From Nitrospinota bacterium (GTDB lineage: Bacteria; Nitrospinota; Nitrospinia; JACRGO01): a DNA stretch of 26,788 nucleotides. This document shows positions 16,051 to 23,238 of this stretch, one piece after another. Within the stretch, counting starts at the first letter, position 1. Every line of letters begins with the position of its first letter. Below the pieces are notes generated by a model. The model did no database searches. It had not been told where the DNA came from and saw nothing but the letters and a program-made list of their open reading frames with translations. The translations under genes and the position numbers were made by a program. Location: the NCBI GenBank assembly GCA_016212295.1, contig JACRGO010000223.1, forward strand, positions 1 to 26,788. Direction: 5' to 3'.

Positions 16051-16695
16051 TTAATTCCAACTGCTCCCGTTCCAGTTATACTTCCTGATGATGCCAGTGG
16101 AACTGACAATCACGGCGCACCCAGCGCCGCGGGAGTCGGTACTGTCGTAAAGGTAAACGCTTCCCGCCGCGGCGGTCCCTTGGGAATTAAAGCTTGCCCT
16201 GTTACCGCTGGCTCCAAAGGTCACTCCATCGTCAGGAATGACTCCCCAGGTGGGACCGTAGACACCCATGGTTCCTCCCCCTGGTGAAGTGGCTTTTCCT
16301 CCAAATTTTACCCCTTCAGGCAGGGCCACCCCTGGAGCCCCCCCGGAGGCGTCCGGCATGGCGAAATTTGACACGGTGAATTCGTTGTCTCCATTGGCGT
16401 TGCTGGTTTCTCCAAAGGCGGCGTCGCCGTCGGTGTCAAGGTAAACCGTAAAAAAATTATCGGACACCGCCCCCCCATTCATGTCAAAATCCACATAAGC
16501 GCTGGAGCCGGTGGAAATGGCCCTCATTTTCGCCGACTGGAAGGCGGAGTATACGTCGCCGCAAGCTATCTTTTCCTTGGTCCTTTTAAAATTCGAATAA
16601 GCCAGGCCGCCCAATATGGCGATCAGCGCCACGACGATCATAAGTTCCACCAATGTAAAACCTTTTGGATTTTTAAAAAAACCAATAAGATACAT
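16051..16695 (-). CDS. FimT/GspH-type pseudopilin
   Basis: A 214-residue prepilin with leader MYLIGFFKNPKG and mature start FTLVELMIVVALIAILGGLA (Glu5 present). ACGDVYSAFQSAKMRAISTG is the standard alpha-helix end of FimT/GspH proteins. The C-terminal beta domain ends CAVIVSSTGIIRKYNWNGSSW, a typical FimT ending. aagaggagg lies upstream of the ATG. Position ahead of pilV-pilW-pilX-pilY1 fits the fimT/fimU slot of type IVa minor pilin operons. There is no matching fimT on the + strand arm. Confidence 0.88.
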   Translation of the reverse strand: MYLIGFFKNPKGFTLVELMIVVALIAILGGLAYSNFKRTKEKIACGDVYSAFQSAKMRAISTGSSAYVDFDMNGGAVSDNFFTVYLDTDGDAAFGETSNANGDNEFTVSNFAMPDASGGAPGVALPEGVKFGGKATSPGGGTMGVYGPTWGVIPDDGVTFGASGNRASFNSQGTAAAGSVYLYDSTDSRGAGCAVIVSSTGIIRKYNWNGSSWN

Positions 16696-16756
16696 CCCGG
16701 TCCTCCTCTTAATAAAAATCGTGCCTTTTAGTCAAAATTTTTAAGATACTTAATTT

Positions 16757-16836
16757 TTTAGCCGCCAAGGACGCGAAATTCCGCGAAGTTTTTTTCTTTT
16801 TATTAGCGGCGCTTGGCGTTCTTCGCGGCTGATTTT
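16757..16836. repeat. Inverted-arm intergenic repeat
   Basis: Arms ttttagccgccaaggacgcg (from 16757) and cttggcgttcttcgcggctg (16811-16830) are approximate reverse complements around an A+T-rich centre. It fills the gap between the DUF4124 gene and fimT, so it lies within the presumed left-arm transcript and could be an RNA hairpin. Confidence 0.7.
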
Positions 16837-16837
16837 T

Positions 16838-17431
16838 TTATTTCCCGAAACTCTTCCATTTTACATTATACTTAAAGGCCCCCATCGAATTAATTGGGGC
16901 ATTACTCCGCACAATGAAAAATCCTGTCTCCCCTCCTTTTAACGTCCCTTTCAACTCTCCGTCCACTGAAGAGCCCACTATTTCCAACGCCTTCCCCTGA
17001 GGGTCCTCCACAGTAAAAATAATCTCCACGGAACTAAGAATCTCCTTGGAGTTGTTCTTTATCCTGCCGCTGAAAACCGCGTTTCCATTGTCATCCACCG
17101 CGGGGATGATCTTGTCCAACACGGACACCTTTTCTTCCTCTTTCATTGCGTTTTTTTCTTCAGAAGGTTTGGCCTGTGCGTTTTCCCGGGGCTGGGAAGC
17201 GGTTTTTGCCTTTTCAGTCTTTGGAGTCTCCTTTTTCTCCATTACCGGGCCAGATCCGTTTCTCCTTTCCACTTGATTCCGGTATTCCGAGGGCACCTTC
17301 AAGAAATCGTCCGTGAAATACGTTTTTCCCCCCTTATCAACCCATTTAAAGGTCTCGGAAAAAACTGGACTGGACAAGAACAAAAACGCCGCTAACAAGA
17401 AAACCGGTTTTTTAATTGCACCAAGCATGTC
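16838..17431 (-). CDS. DUF4124 domain protein with FxLYD-like C-terminal domain
   Basis: A 197-residue exported protein; I start it at 17431 (MLGAIKKPVFLLAAFLFLSS, signal peptide ending VFS) because caggagcgcgac precedes that ATG. The frame is open to 17515. ETFKWVDKGGKTYFTDDF is a clear DUF4124 domain (about residues 25-60). A Lys/Glu/Ala-rich linker follows (about 62-105), then a beta-sandwich-like segment (NAVFSGRIKNNSKEILSSVE, IIFTVEDPQGKALE, GAFKYNVKW) of FxLYD type. DUF4124 proteins are common near pilus genes; function is unknown. It is first in the left arm. Confidence 0.72.
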   Translation of the reverse strand, partial: DMLGAIKKPVFLLAAFLFLSSPVFSETFKWVDKGGKTYFTDDFLKVPSEYRNQVERRNGSGPVMEKKETPKTEKAKTASQPRENAQAKPSEEKNAMKEEEKVSVLDKIIPAVDDNGNAVFSGRIKNNSKEILSSVEIIFTVEDPQGKALEIVGSSVDGELKGTLKGGETGFFIVRSNAPINSMGAFKYNVKWKSFGK

Positions 17432-17767
17432 GCGCTCCTGTAAGCGGTTTAAAAATTCGCGCGGAAAACGCGAATTTCCGAACGTAATAATATAAAAAAA
17501 GACCTCCAAACTCATTCCATTCCTTAAGGTATCAATAAACGTGCCGGGAAAACAAAAAAATGATTTTCCTTATTATATAATGGCCCTTCCCGCTTTTAAA
17601 ATTCAGGGGACTCCGGTATAGTGTATAAAAAATAACACGCGTTAGGATTATTTTTCCTTTTTCCTGCATTATTATTAGCCCGTTTGAAATCAATGTCAAT
17701 CAAATCTTTCATTGCCAAGGCCTTGCCTGCAACATTGGGCCTCAAATTTTGGTATTTACAAGCAACA

Positions 17768-17783
17768 TGGCATGGATGTTGCG
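17768..17783 (+). promoter_or_regulatory. Sigma-54-like promoter
   Basis: TGGCATG-GATG-TTGCG keeps the -24 GG and -12 GC with correct spacing. It matches the consensus TGGCAYGNNNNTTGCW except for the last base. It lies about 118 bases upstream of the + strand pilV. Pilin genes in Pseudomonas and Geobacter are known sigma-54 targets, which makes this plausible. Confidence 0.55.
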
Positions 17784-17848
17784 ATCTATAAAGATTTAGG
17801 AAACCTGAACCAAGAACTCTTGTGGAAAATTTTCATCTTAAAAATAGA

Positions 17849-17876
17849 TTGAAGTGAGAAAAACTTGTGCTATAAT
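17849..17876 (+). promoter_or_regulatory. Sigma-70-like promoter
   Basis: TTGAAG (17849-17854), a 16-base spacer and a perfect TATAAT (17871-17876). Transcription would start near 17883, about 18 bases before the pilV ATG at 17901. Confidence 0.55.
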
Positions 17877-17900
17877 TTTCTTGTTTAACATTATCGGGAA

Positions 17901-18299
17901 ATGGCTTTGAAACCACTTTTCAAAGACAACTCAGGGTTCACCTTTGTCGAGATCCTTGTTGCCTCGGCGATCCTGTCCTTCGGTTTGCTCGGTATTACCG
18001 GCATGTCCAGGACAACTGTAAGCGGCAATCTTTTCAGCAAAAGCATGACCACGGCCATAGCCCTTGGACAAGGAAAGATGGAAAGTTTAAAAAGGATGGC
18101 TCTATCCACCACCTTAACCAGCGCCAATAATGCAGTGGAAAATAATATTGATGAAAACGGGACCGCCGGCAGCGGAATTTTCACCAGAACCTCAACGGTT
18201 ACCGGCGGCGCGAATCAATTAACCACCTTGAATATTTCGGTCTCCTGGACCGATTCGCGGCTGCGGACCGTCACCTTTCAAACTCTTCTGAGGCAATGA
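17901..18299 (+). CDS. PilV-like minor pilin (right arm)
   Basis: A 132-residue prepilin: leader MALKPLFKDNSG, mature start FTFVEILVASAILSFGLLGI with Glu5. TAIALGQGKMESLKRMA is the PilV-type segment, and ENNIDENGTAGSGIFTR plus LNISVSWTDSRLRTVTF align with the left-arm PilV. The stop overlaps the start of the next gene (ATGATG), so the two are translationally coupled. It is the first gene of the right arm, downstream of a sigma-54-like and a sigma-70-like site. Confidence 0.85.
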   Translation: MALKPLFKDNSGFTFVEILVASAILSFGLLGITGMSRTTVSGNLFSKSMTTAIALGQGKMESLKRMALSTTLTSANNAVENNIDENGTAGSGIFTRTSTVTGGANQLTTLNISVSWTDSRLRTVTFQTLLRQ

Positions 18300-19003
18300 T
18301 GATTCCCGCTGAAAACCATTCAGAATCAGGATTCTCGCTGATCGAGCTGATGGTTGCCATGGTAATAGGGCTGATTCTTGCCGCGGGAGCTTTTAAAATT
18401 TTCACTGCCCAGGAGAAGGTTTATTCCGTGCAGGACCAGCTTTTGGAAAGACAGCAGAATATCAGGGCCGGCCTGGACAATATAACGAGGTCGCTCCAGA
18501 TGGCCGGCTATGATCCGGTCGAGTCGGATAATTTTGGAATTACGGCCTACCAGGCCGCCGCCCCGTTTTTCCCGGCCAGCAACGCCTCCACCCTGGCGCT
18601 TGCCGCCGCTTCCGAGCTGTACTTTACCATTGATGATTCCGAGGACGGGACTATTGATAATAACGGGGATGAAAGGTTCGGCTTCAAAATCAATTCAAAT
18701 AATCTTGTGTCAGCTTCCATTCAATCCTCGGACGGAGATATCGCCTCCTGGCAGCCTGTCGCGGAAAACATCGAGAGCATGGCCGTTTCCTATACATACG
18801 CCGATGGAACAGTGAGTACCGCCGTCGGACTGCCGGACAATGCGGTCTCCAACCGGAATTTCAAGGACATCCGGTCCGTAACTGTCACGCTCACCGCCAG
18901 GACAGCCAAGGAAGACCCCGACTTTACCGATCCTGACACCGGAGACCACTATCATAGAGAGACCCTGGCCTCCACCGTAATGCTGAGGAATCTGAGTTAT
19001 TGA
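18296..19003 (+). CDS. PilW-like minor pilin (right arm)
   Basis: A 235-residue prepilin: leader ending SESG, mature start FSLIELMVAMVIGLILAAGA with Glu5. AGLDNITRSLQMAGYDP is the PilW signature. A later part (WQPVAENIESMAVSYTYAD, TARTAKEDPDFTDP, HYHRETLASTVMLRNLSY) pairs by eye with the left-arm PilW. DDSEDGTIDNNGDE near residue 115 is an acidic loop that could bind calcium. Alternative ATG codons (18296, 18299) differ by one residue. The next gene starts four bases after the stop. Confidence 0.86.
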   Translation: MMIPAENHSESGFSLIELMVAMVIGLILAAGAFKIFTAQEKVYSVQDQLLERQQNIRAGLDNITRSLQMAGYDPVESDNFGITAYQAAAPFFPASNASTLALAAASELYFTIDDSEDGTIDNNGDERFGFKINSNNLVSASIQSSDGDIASWQPVAENIESMAVSYTYADGTVSTAVGLPDNAVSNRNFKDIRSVTVTLTARTAKEDPDFTDPDTGDHYHRETLASTVMLRNLSY

Positions 19004-19006
19004 TAA

Positions 19007-19534
19007 ATGAAAATTTCAGGCAATATATTAATGAAGGAAGATGGTTCAGCGCTGGTTATATGCCTTATGGTTTTGCTTACCCTTTCCCTTATGGCTACAG
19101 CCGCGCTTCAGGTGAGCAATATAGATATCAGGATTTCAAAAAATTACAAGGACAACGTCCAGGCCGGTTACGCCGCTGAAGCCGGACTGGAAAAAATGAT
19201 CGATTCATTTAAGCGAGGCGACACCAATGGGGATACGGCGGTGAATTCCTCGGATACGGTAAATGCCAATAACGACCTGGATGGAAACGGAGTTATTGAT
19301 TTTACCCAGATCCTGGTGAACGGCAATAATCTTGGATCCAGCGCCGGCCGGATCACGGTCAACAGCGGCGACATGCGCGCGCTTATTTGGGTGGACGCCA
19401 CCGACGCCCCTGTTTCAGTGACTATTTATTCCAGGGGAAATCCTTCCGGGACCCACAGCTATGAGGAACTGGCGCAATCCATCGGCTGCTCAGCCTCAAG
19501 CATTATCAACGGCGCGATAAACAACGCGCCTTAA
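19007..19534 (+). CDS. PilX-like minor pilin with dockerin-like acidic loops (right arm)
   Basis: A 175-residue prepilin-like protein: leader MKISGNILMKEDG, then SALVICLMVLLTLSLMATAA without Glu5, as in PilX/GspK types. VSNIDIRISKNYKDNVQAGYAAEAGLEKMI matches the left-arm PilX core. Residues about 67-95 (RGDTNGDTAVNSSDTV, then NNDLDGNGVIDF) form two DxNxD-type loops spaced like a dockerin/EF-hand pair, so calcium binding is likely. The left-arm PilX lacks this pair. It ends before a micro-ORF and two secreted-protein genes. Confidence 0.82.
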   Translation: MKISGNILMKEDGSALVICLMVLLTLSLMATAALQVSNIDIRISKNYKDNVQAGYAAEAGLEKMIDSFKRGDTNGDTAVNSSDTVNANNDLDGNGVIDFTQILVNGNNLGSSAGRITVNSGDMRALIWVDATDAPVSVTIYSRGNPSGTHSYEELAQSIGCSASSIINGAINNAP

Positions 19535-19551
19535 AAGAAAGGAGGTCGATT

Positions 19552-19584
19552 ATGGCGAACCCCTCAAGATCAGCGCTTATTTAA
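19552..19584 (+). CDS. Possible 10-residue peptide ORF with a perfect ribosome binding site
   Basis: AAAGGAGGT (19538-19546) precedes ATG at 19552 by five bases; the frame reads MANPSRSALI and stops. The ribosome binding site is as strong as those of the two following genes. It may be a leader peptide or the remnant of a longer gene. There is no codon evidence at this length. Confidence 0.4.
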   Translation: MANPSRSALI

Positions 19585-19626
19585 TCAGCCTTAACGGGTT
19601 TATTTCTTCCACAAGGAGGTTTTTCA

Positions 19627-20535
19627 ATGCAAAAAAAACTTGTAATCATTTTTTTGGCCCTCATTTTTTGCCTGGCCGCCTTTATAGGTTCCAAGGCCTT
19701 GCCTGCCGGCAAAATGATTTCGTGGACTGCCTTGGCCATGGCCACCACCAGCAACAGTTCGTCGAACAGCTCTTCCAACGCATCCAGTAATGCAACGAGC
19801 AATTCCACCAGCGGCACGGAGGACACTGTAACTATTTGCCATAACGGCGGGACCCTCACTGTAAACTTGAGCGCTCTCCAGGCGCACCAGAGCCATACGG
19901 GCGACACCATGGGGGCTTGCGTTTCCTGCGGCGAAGGCCAGGGAAATATCACGCTGGACGCATCAAGGTCCATCGTAAGCGGCGGCGGCACGGTTTGGTC
20001 CAACACTCCCCTGGTGTCCGCGACCGACGCTTCCAGGGGAACCAATGTTTCCTTGCGTGGAATCGCCACCACTATTATTAACAAACCTGGATCGGATGGA
20101 ATTTTGAAGGAGACCCAGACAGAGTTTGCGGCGACTTCCTCCGTCTATACAAATCTTAATGCGGGGGGGGGGCTGGATCCCTTGGCCTTTTTCGCCGACC
20201 CATACAACCAGTTGTTCGACTTCGGCCGCTATAACGCCGCTGCCGCCGCCACAGGCAATACCCTTTCCTGGGATAATTTTGTCCATGAAGTGGAAAATTG
20301 CAGCACCCTTTATGGGATTGTTTCCGTTACCGTGGACGGAAGCGGAGGAGACAAGAGCCTCGACGCCGGTTGCGTCAGCGTCAAAGGGACCCTGGTGTTC
20401 AATGTGACTAACGCGCCAAGCTCAGGCCACTCCAGCAGTAACAGCTCCAGTAACAGCTCAAGCAATGCTTCAAGCAACAGCAGCAGCAATAGTTCGAGCA
20501 ACAGCTCAAGCAACAGCAGCGGCAACGGCCACTAA
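19627..20535 (+). CDS. Secreted SSSN-repeat protein 1 with Cys/His motif
   Basis: A 302-residue exported protein with perfect AAGGAGGT before the ATG. The signal peptide is unusually long (about 39 residues, ending ALAMA). The mature protein would start TTSNSSSNSSSNASSN, a Ser/Asn repeat. Next comes ICHNGGTLTVNLSALQAHQS (Cys71, His72) with HTGDTMGAC to Cys98, a C-H...H..H...C pattern I have seen in secreted proteins of varied bacteria; metal binding is inference. The middle (about 105-260) is beta-rich and ends CVSVKGTLVFNVTN. Residues about 265-302 are a second SSSN block. No domain is firmly recognised. It sits between PilX and a paralogous protein. Confidence 0.8.
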   Translation: MQKKLVIIFLALIFCLAAFIGSKALPAGKMISWTALAMATTSNSSSNSSSNASSNATSNSTSGTEDTVTICHNGGTLTVNLSALQAHQSHTGDTMGACVSCGEGQGNITLDASRSIVSGGGTVWSNTPLVSATDASRGTNVSLRGIATTIINKPGSDGILKETQTEFAATSSVYTNLNAGGGLDPLAFFADPYNQLFDFGRYNAAAAATGNTLSWDNFVHEVENCSTLYGIVSVTVDGSGGDKSLDAGCVSVKGTLVFNVTNAPSSGHSSSNSSSNSSSNASSNSSSNSSSNSSSNSSGNGH

Positions 20536-20550
20536 AAGGAGGTTTTTAAA

Positions 20551-21444
20551 ATGAAATACAAAAAAACAGATTTTTTTTCCTTGGCGCTGGCGGGTTTCGG
20601 GGCCGTCTTGGTTTACCTCAACCCCTTTGCTTTTAATTTTCTGGAAACCTTTCCAGTTGGCGTATCCAAGGCGTTTGCGACCACTTCCAACAGTTCCAGC
20701 AACAGTTCCTCTAACAGCTCGAGTAACAGCAGCTCTTCCGGGAGCGACAAGGTGGACATCTGCCATATACCGCCCGGAAATCCCGGTAACGCCCATACCA
20801 TAAACATCAGCATGAGCGCTCTCCAGACCCACCAGGACCATCATAACGACCACCTGGGGGCTTGCACCGCCGCTGACGTCTCTTCCGGGTATTCCGACGG
20901 GCTTTTCAGGATAAAATTCAATGTCCCGGTAAAAATCAATCCGGCGCAAAACTCTTCCTCAAGCACGGATTTGACGTCAAGCAATTTTGCCTCCTGGACC
21001 GCCGCGGCCGGCGCGCGCACAAGCGTCACGAATCCTTTCCCATGGCCCAGCGGGTACGCAAGCGCCAGGCAGAGCATGGCCTCTTATCTTAGCGGCGCGA
21101 AAGACCCAAGGGGCAAGGCCCTCTCCGGCTATCCCTCTTTCGGCAAAAATGAAGACATGCCGGCCTTGATGCTTTCCGGCGGGGTGATAGATTTTCATTC
21201 CTCGGCCAACATATCCGGCGTCGTTTATACGTCTAATTTCGTGGAGGTAGAGCAAAAGGAGGAAGATGGCGAGGTGCAATACATAAACGGGGCCGTAATT
21301 GGAGGGAACGGCATTTATCTGGAATCCAATAGCTGCGGCGGAGGAATCGGGATAGTCTTTGATCCTGACACCACGGACTCTCTTAACGTCAACGCCGTGT
21401 CCATCAACACCCTGAAGAAAAAGGGCTTGCGCAAGGTTCAATAG
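20551..21444 (+). CDS. Secreted SSSN-repeat protein 2 with Cys/His motif
   Basis: A 297-residue exported protein, 15 bases after the previous gene, again with AAGGAGGT. The long signal peptide (about 43 residues) ends KAFA, and the mature form would start TTSNSSSNSSSNSSSN. Cys71-His72 begin ICHIPPGNPGNAHTIN, continuing ISMSALQTHQDHHNDHLGAC to Cys105, the same motif as protein 1 with a longer loop. The rest (about 115-297) is a beta-rich domain with SGVVYTSNFVEVEQ, YINGAVIGGNGIYLES and ESNSCGGGIGIVFDP; it recalls passenger regions of large PilX-like proteins, a weak similarity by eye. Unlike protein 1 it has no C-terminal SSSN block. A stem-loop follows the gene. Confidence 0.8.
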   Translation: MKYKKTDFFSLALAGFGAVLVYLNPFAFNFLETFPVGVSKAFATTSNSSSNSSSNSSSNSSSSGSDKVDICHIPPGNPGNAHTINISMSALQTHQDHHNDHLGACTAADVSSGYSDGLFRIKFNVPVKINPAQNSSSSTDLTSSNFASWTAAAGARTSVTNPFPWPSGYASARQSMASYLSGAKDPRGKALSGYPSFGKNEDMPALMLSGGVIDFHSSANISGVVYTSNFVEVEQKEEDGEVQYINGAVIGGNGIYLESNSCGGGIGIVFDPDTTDSLNVNAVSINTLKKKGLRKVQ

Positions 21445-21468
21445 AACTACTTGCCGATTCCGGCCCAT

Positions 21469-21521
21469 GAGCCTCCGCCCGCTGGCGTTGCTTTTCGCCG
21501 ATGGCCGGAGGCTCTTTCTTT
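21469..21521 (+). terminator. Probable intrinsic terminator of the right arm
   Basis: gagcctccg (21469-21477) pairs with cggaggctc (21506-21514) and is followed by tttcttt. The loop of 28 bases contains smaller complementary stretches. It lies 25 bases after the last gene of the + strand arm. Confidence 0.6.
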
Positions 21522-21600
21522 CCCATGAGCGTTGGCTTTAAAAAAAGAGTGTAACTGCTCAGGCGCAAAGGCACAGAGTTTTAAAAATACCTTGAAATGA

Positions 21601-21656
21601 GTCATGCGCCCATGGCTCACCACGCATGACACATGACGCATGGCTCATGACACACT
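21601..21656. repeat. Heptamer repeat, third locus
   Basis: Eight consecutive 7-base units: gtcatgc, gcccatg, gctcacc, acgcatg, acacatg, acgcatg, gctcatg, acacact. The unit is related to the reverse complement of tcatgcg in the repeat at 13934. It lies between the converging pilus right arm and the glycosyltransferase gene. Confidence 0.7.
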
Positions 21657-21684
21657 TCCTTCTGCTATGTTGTGCGTTCGATGA

Positions 21685-23238
21685 CTATTGTTTGAAAATA
21701 TACACATCCCCCACGAAGCTGGTGAATGTTCCCCAATATTTTTTATAGAAACGCCTCTCCGGGGACCATTGCCCGGGCGCTGGAAACCGGCGTATTAATT
21801 TTAAAGGTCCCTCCCCATTTTTCAGTCCATCCCAATATTCCAAACCGAACCTGTCAGGATGATAAATGTTGCCCGGCAGGGGTTTTCTGAAAGGGGAAAG
21901 CCTTGACCTTTCGTAGCGGTAGGTATGGAATTCATGCAGGGCCAGGAAATCGAAGTCCCCTATCCGCGGAAAAGTTTTTGATCTCAAACCGGTTTCCTTT
22001 GTCTTGTATTTTCCATTGGGAAGGTAAAGCCGGGCGTAAGGCCCTTCCAGCATCCTGCTCCCCGGCTCCACCTCCCTGACGATCCAGGAGCGGGCCGTTA
22101 TCCTGTTGTCATGCCAAAAGGGATATTCCCCGTCAATCGCGAAAAAAACAAGATAGGAAACAAGGGCAAGGGGGCCAAGGGCCTGGAAGCTCCAATGCCC
22201 TTCCCCGGGAAAAACCTTTGGCCATCCCATGGCCGCAAGGCCGCATATCGCCGGGGCGAATGGCAGGAGATGGCGTTCAAAGGGGTCATCCAATGACAAA
22301 ACCAGGAAGGCATGGCCCAAGGCCGGGGCCGCGAAGCATCCCCAATATCCCCAATGAACATTAGCTATGCTCCTCCTGGCCTCCCCCAATCCGATTACGG
22401 CCAAAAGAACCAATGGCAGGGAGTATGCCGGGAACAGGGAAATGAAAACCGTGAAGGCTGTCTCCGTTGCCGAGTGGCGGGGAATAACTGAAACACTGTC
22501 GCCGAGGATTTTCCCCGCGATGGCAAGCATCCCGTCCCATCCGACCCCCCAGCCATTCGCCGCGAAAAAAACAAATGACGAGATGGACATGCCCGCGAAT
22601 AAAATCCTCCAGCGGTTCTTTCCGGCGAGGAACAATATAATGAGAGGAAAACACGCGGCCACTGTGATTTTCACGGCCAGGGCCATGCCGCAGGAGGCCC
22701 AGGCCCCCAATTTCGCCGCGCTGGACTCATCCCGAAGCCCCTTCCAACAGAGATAGGCGGCGGCCCACATCCAGAAACAGGCCGCTGAATCAGCGGCGGC
22801 AAAATGGCTGTTCGTAACGGCCAGACTGCATACCGCCATGAACCAGGCTGCAAGGAGGGCGGCTGCCCGGCTGCCGGAAATCCTTGAGACCGCTATATGG
22901 ACCAAGAGGATGGTCCCCAATCCATAGCACAGGGATATCCACCTCCCAAACCGGTGGAGGTCCTCGGCAGATGTTTTCCAGCCGAATAGTTTGACCAAAT
23001 TGGCCGCAGCGGCGATATGGGCGCCGAAACCCTTTACATAATCGAAGCCGTAGTCAACCTTGCCGGACAAGAATTGTTTCGCTATTTCCACGTGAGTGTC
23101 TTCGTCCACGTGCCAGTGGGCGAAAGAGTTCTTGCCAATTTCGCCGTCGCCCCAATATATACCGGGGACCCGCAGGGCCGCGGCAAAGGCCATGATGGCG
23201 AAAAGGGCCAAAATCCGCGTTGACCGCGACAGTATCAT
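21685..23238 (-). CDS. GT-C-type membrane glycosyltransferase (ArnT/PMT-like)
   Basis: A 517-residue inner-membrane protein with about ten hydrophobic segments and a soluble C-terminal part of about 130 residues. The first periplasmic loop carries DED (residues 45-47, HWHVDEDTHVEIAKQ), the acidic pair expected of GT-C enzymes that use lipid-linked sugars. NSHFAAADSAACFWMWAAAYL and DDPFERHLLPFAPA are typical for GT39/GT83-like proteins. The start ATGA overlaps the stop of the polysaccharide deacetylase gene, so the pair is co-translated. The acceptor cannot be inferred; surface polysaccharide, lipid A or glycosylated pilin are options. Confidence 0.75.
   Translation of the reverse strand: MILSRSTRILALFAIMAFAAALRVPGIYWGDGEIGKNSFAHWHVDEDTHVEIAKQFLSGKVDYGFDYVKGFGAHIAAAANLVKLFGWKTSAEDLHRFGRWISLCYGLGTILLVHIAVSRISGSRAAALLAAWFMAVCSLAVTNSHFAAADSAACFWMWAAAYLCWKGLRDESSAAKLGAWASCGMALAVKITVAACFPLIILFLAGKNRWRILFAGMSISSFVFFAANGWGVGWDGMLAIAGKILGDSVSVIPRHSATETAFTVFISLFPAYSLPLVLLAVIGLGEARRSIANVHWGYWGCFAAPALGHAFLVLSLDDPFERHLLPFAPAICGLAAMGWPKVFPGEGHWSFQALGPLALVSYLVFFAIDGEYPFWHDNRITARSWIVREVEPGSRMLEGPYARLYLPNGKYKTKETGLRSKTFPRIGDFDFLALHEFHTYRYERSRLSPFRKPLPGNIYHPDRFGLEYWDGLKNGEGPLKLIRRFPAPGQWSPERRFYKKYWGTFTSFVGDVYIFKQ

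Larger units (their letters stand above)
17516..17900. other. Divergent intergenic region between the two pilus arms
   Basis: This 385-base A+T-rich stretch separates the two divergent minor-pilin operons. It holds a sigma-54-like site (17768-17783) and a sigma-70-like site (17849-17876), both facing the + strand arm. I see no convincing promoter for the - strand arm by eye and no open reading frame worth calling. Confidence 0.6.
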
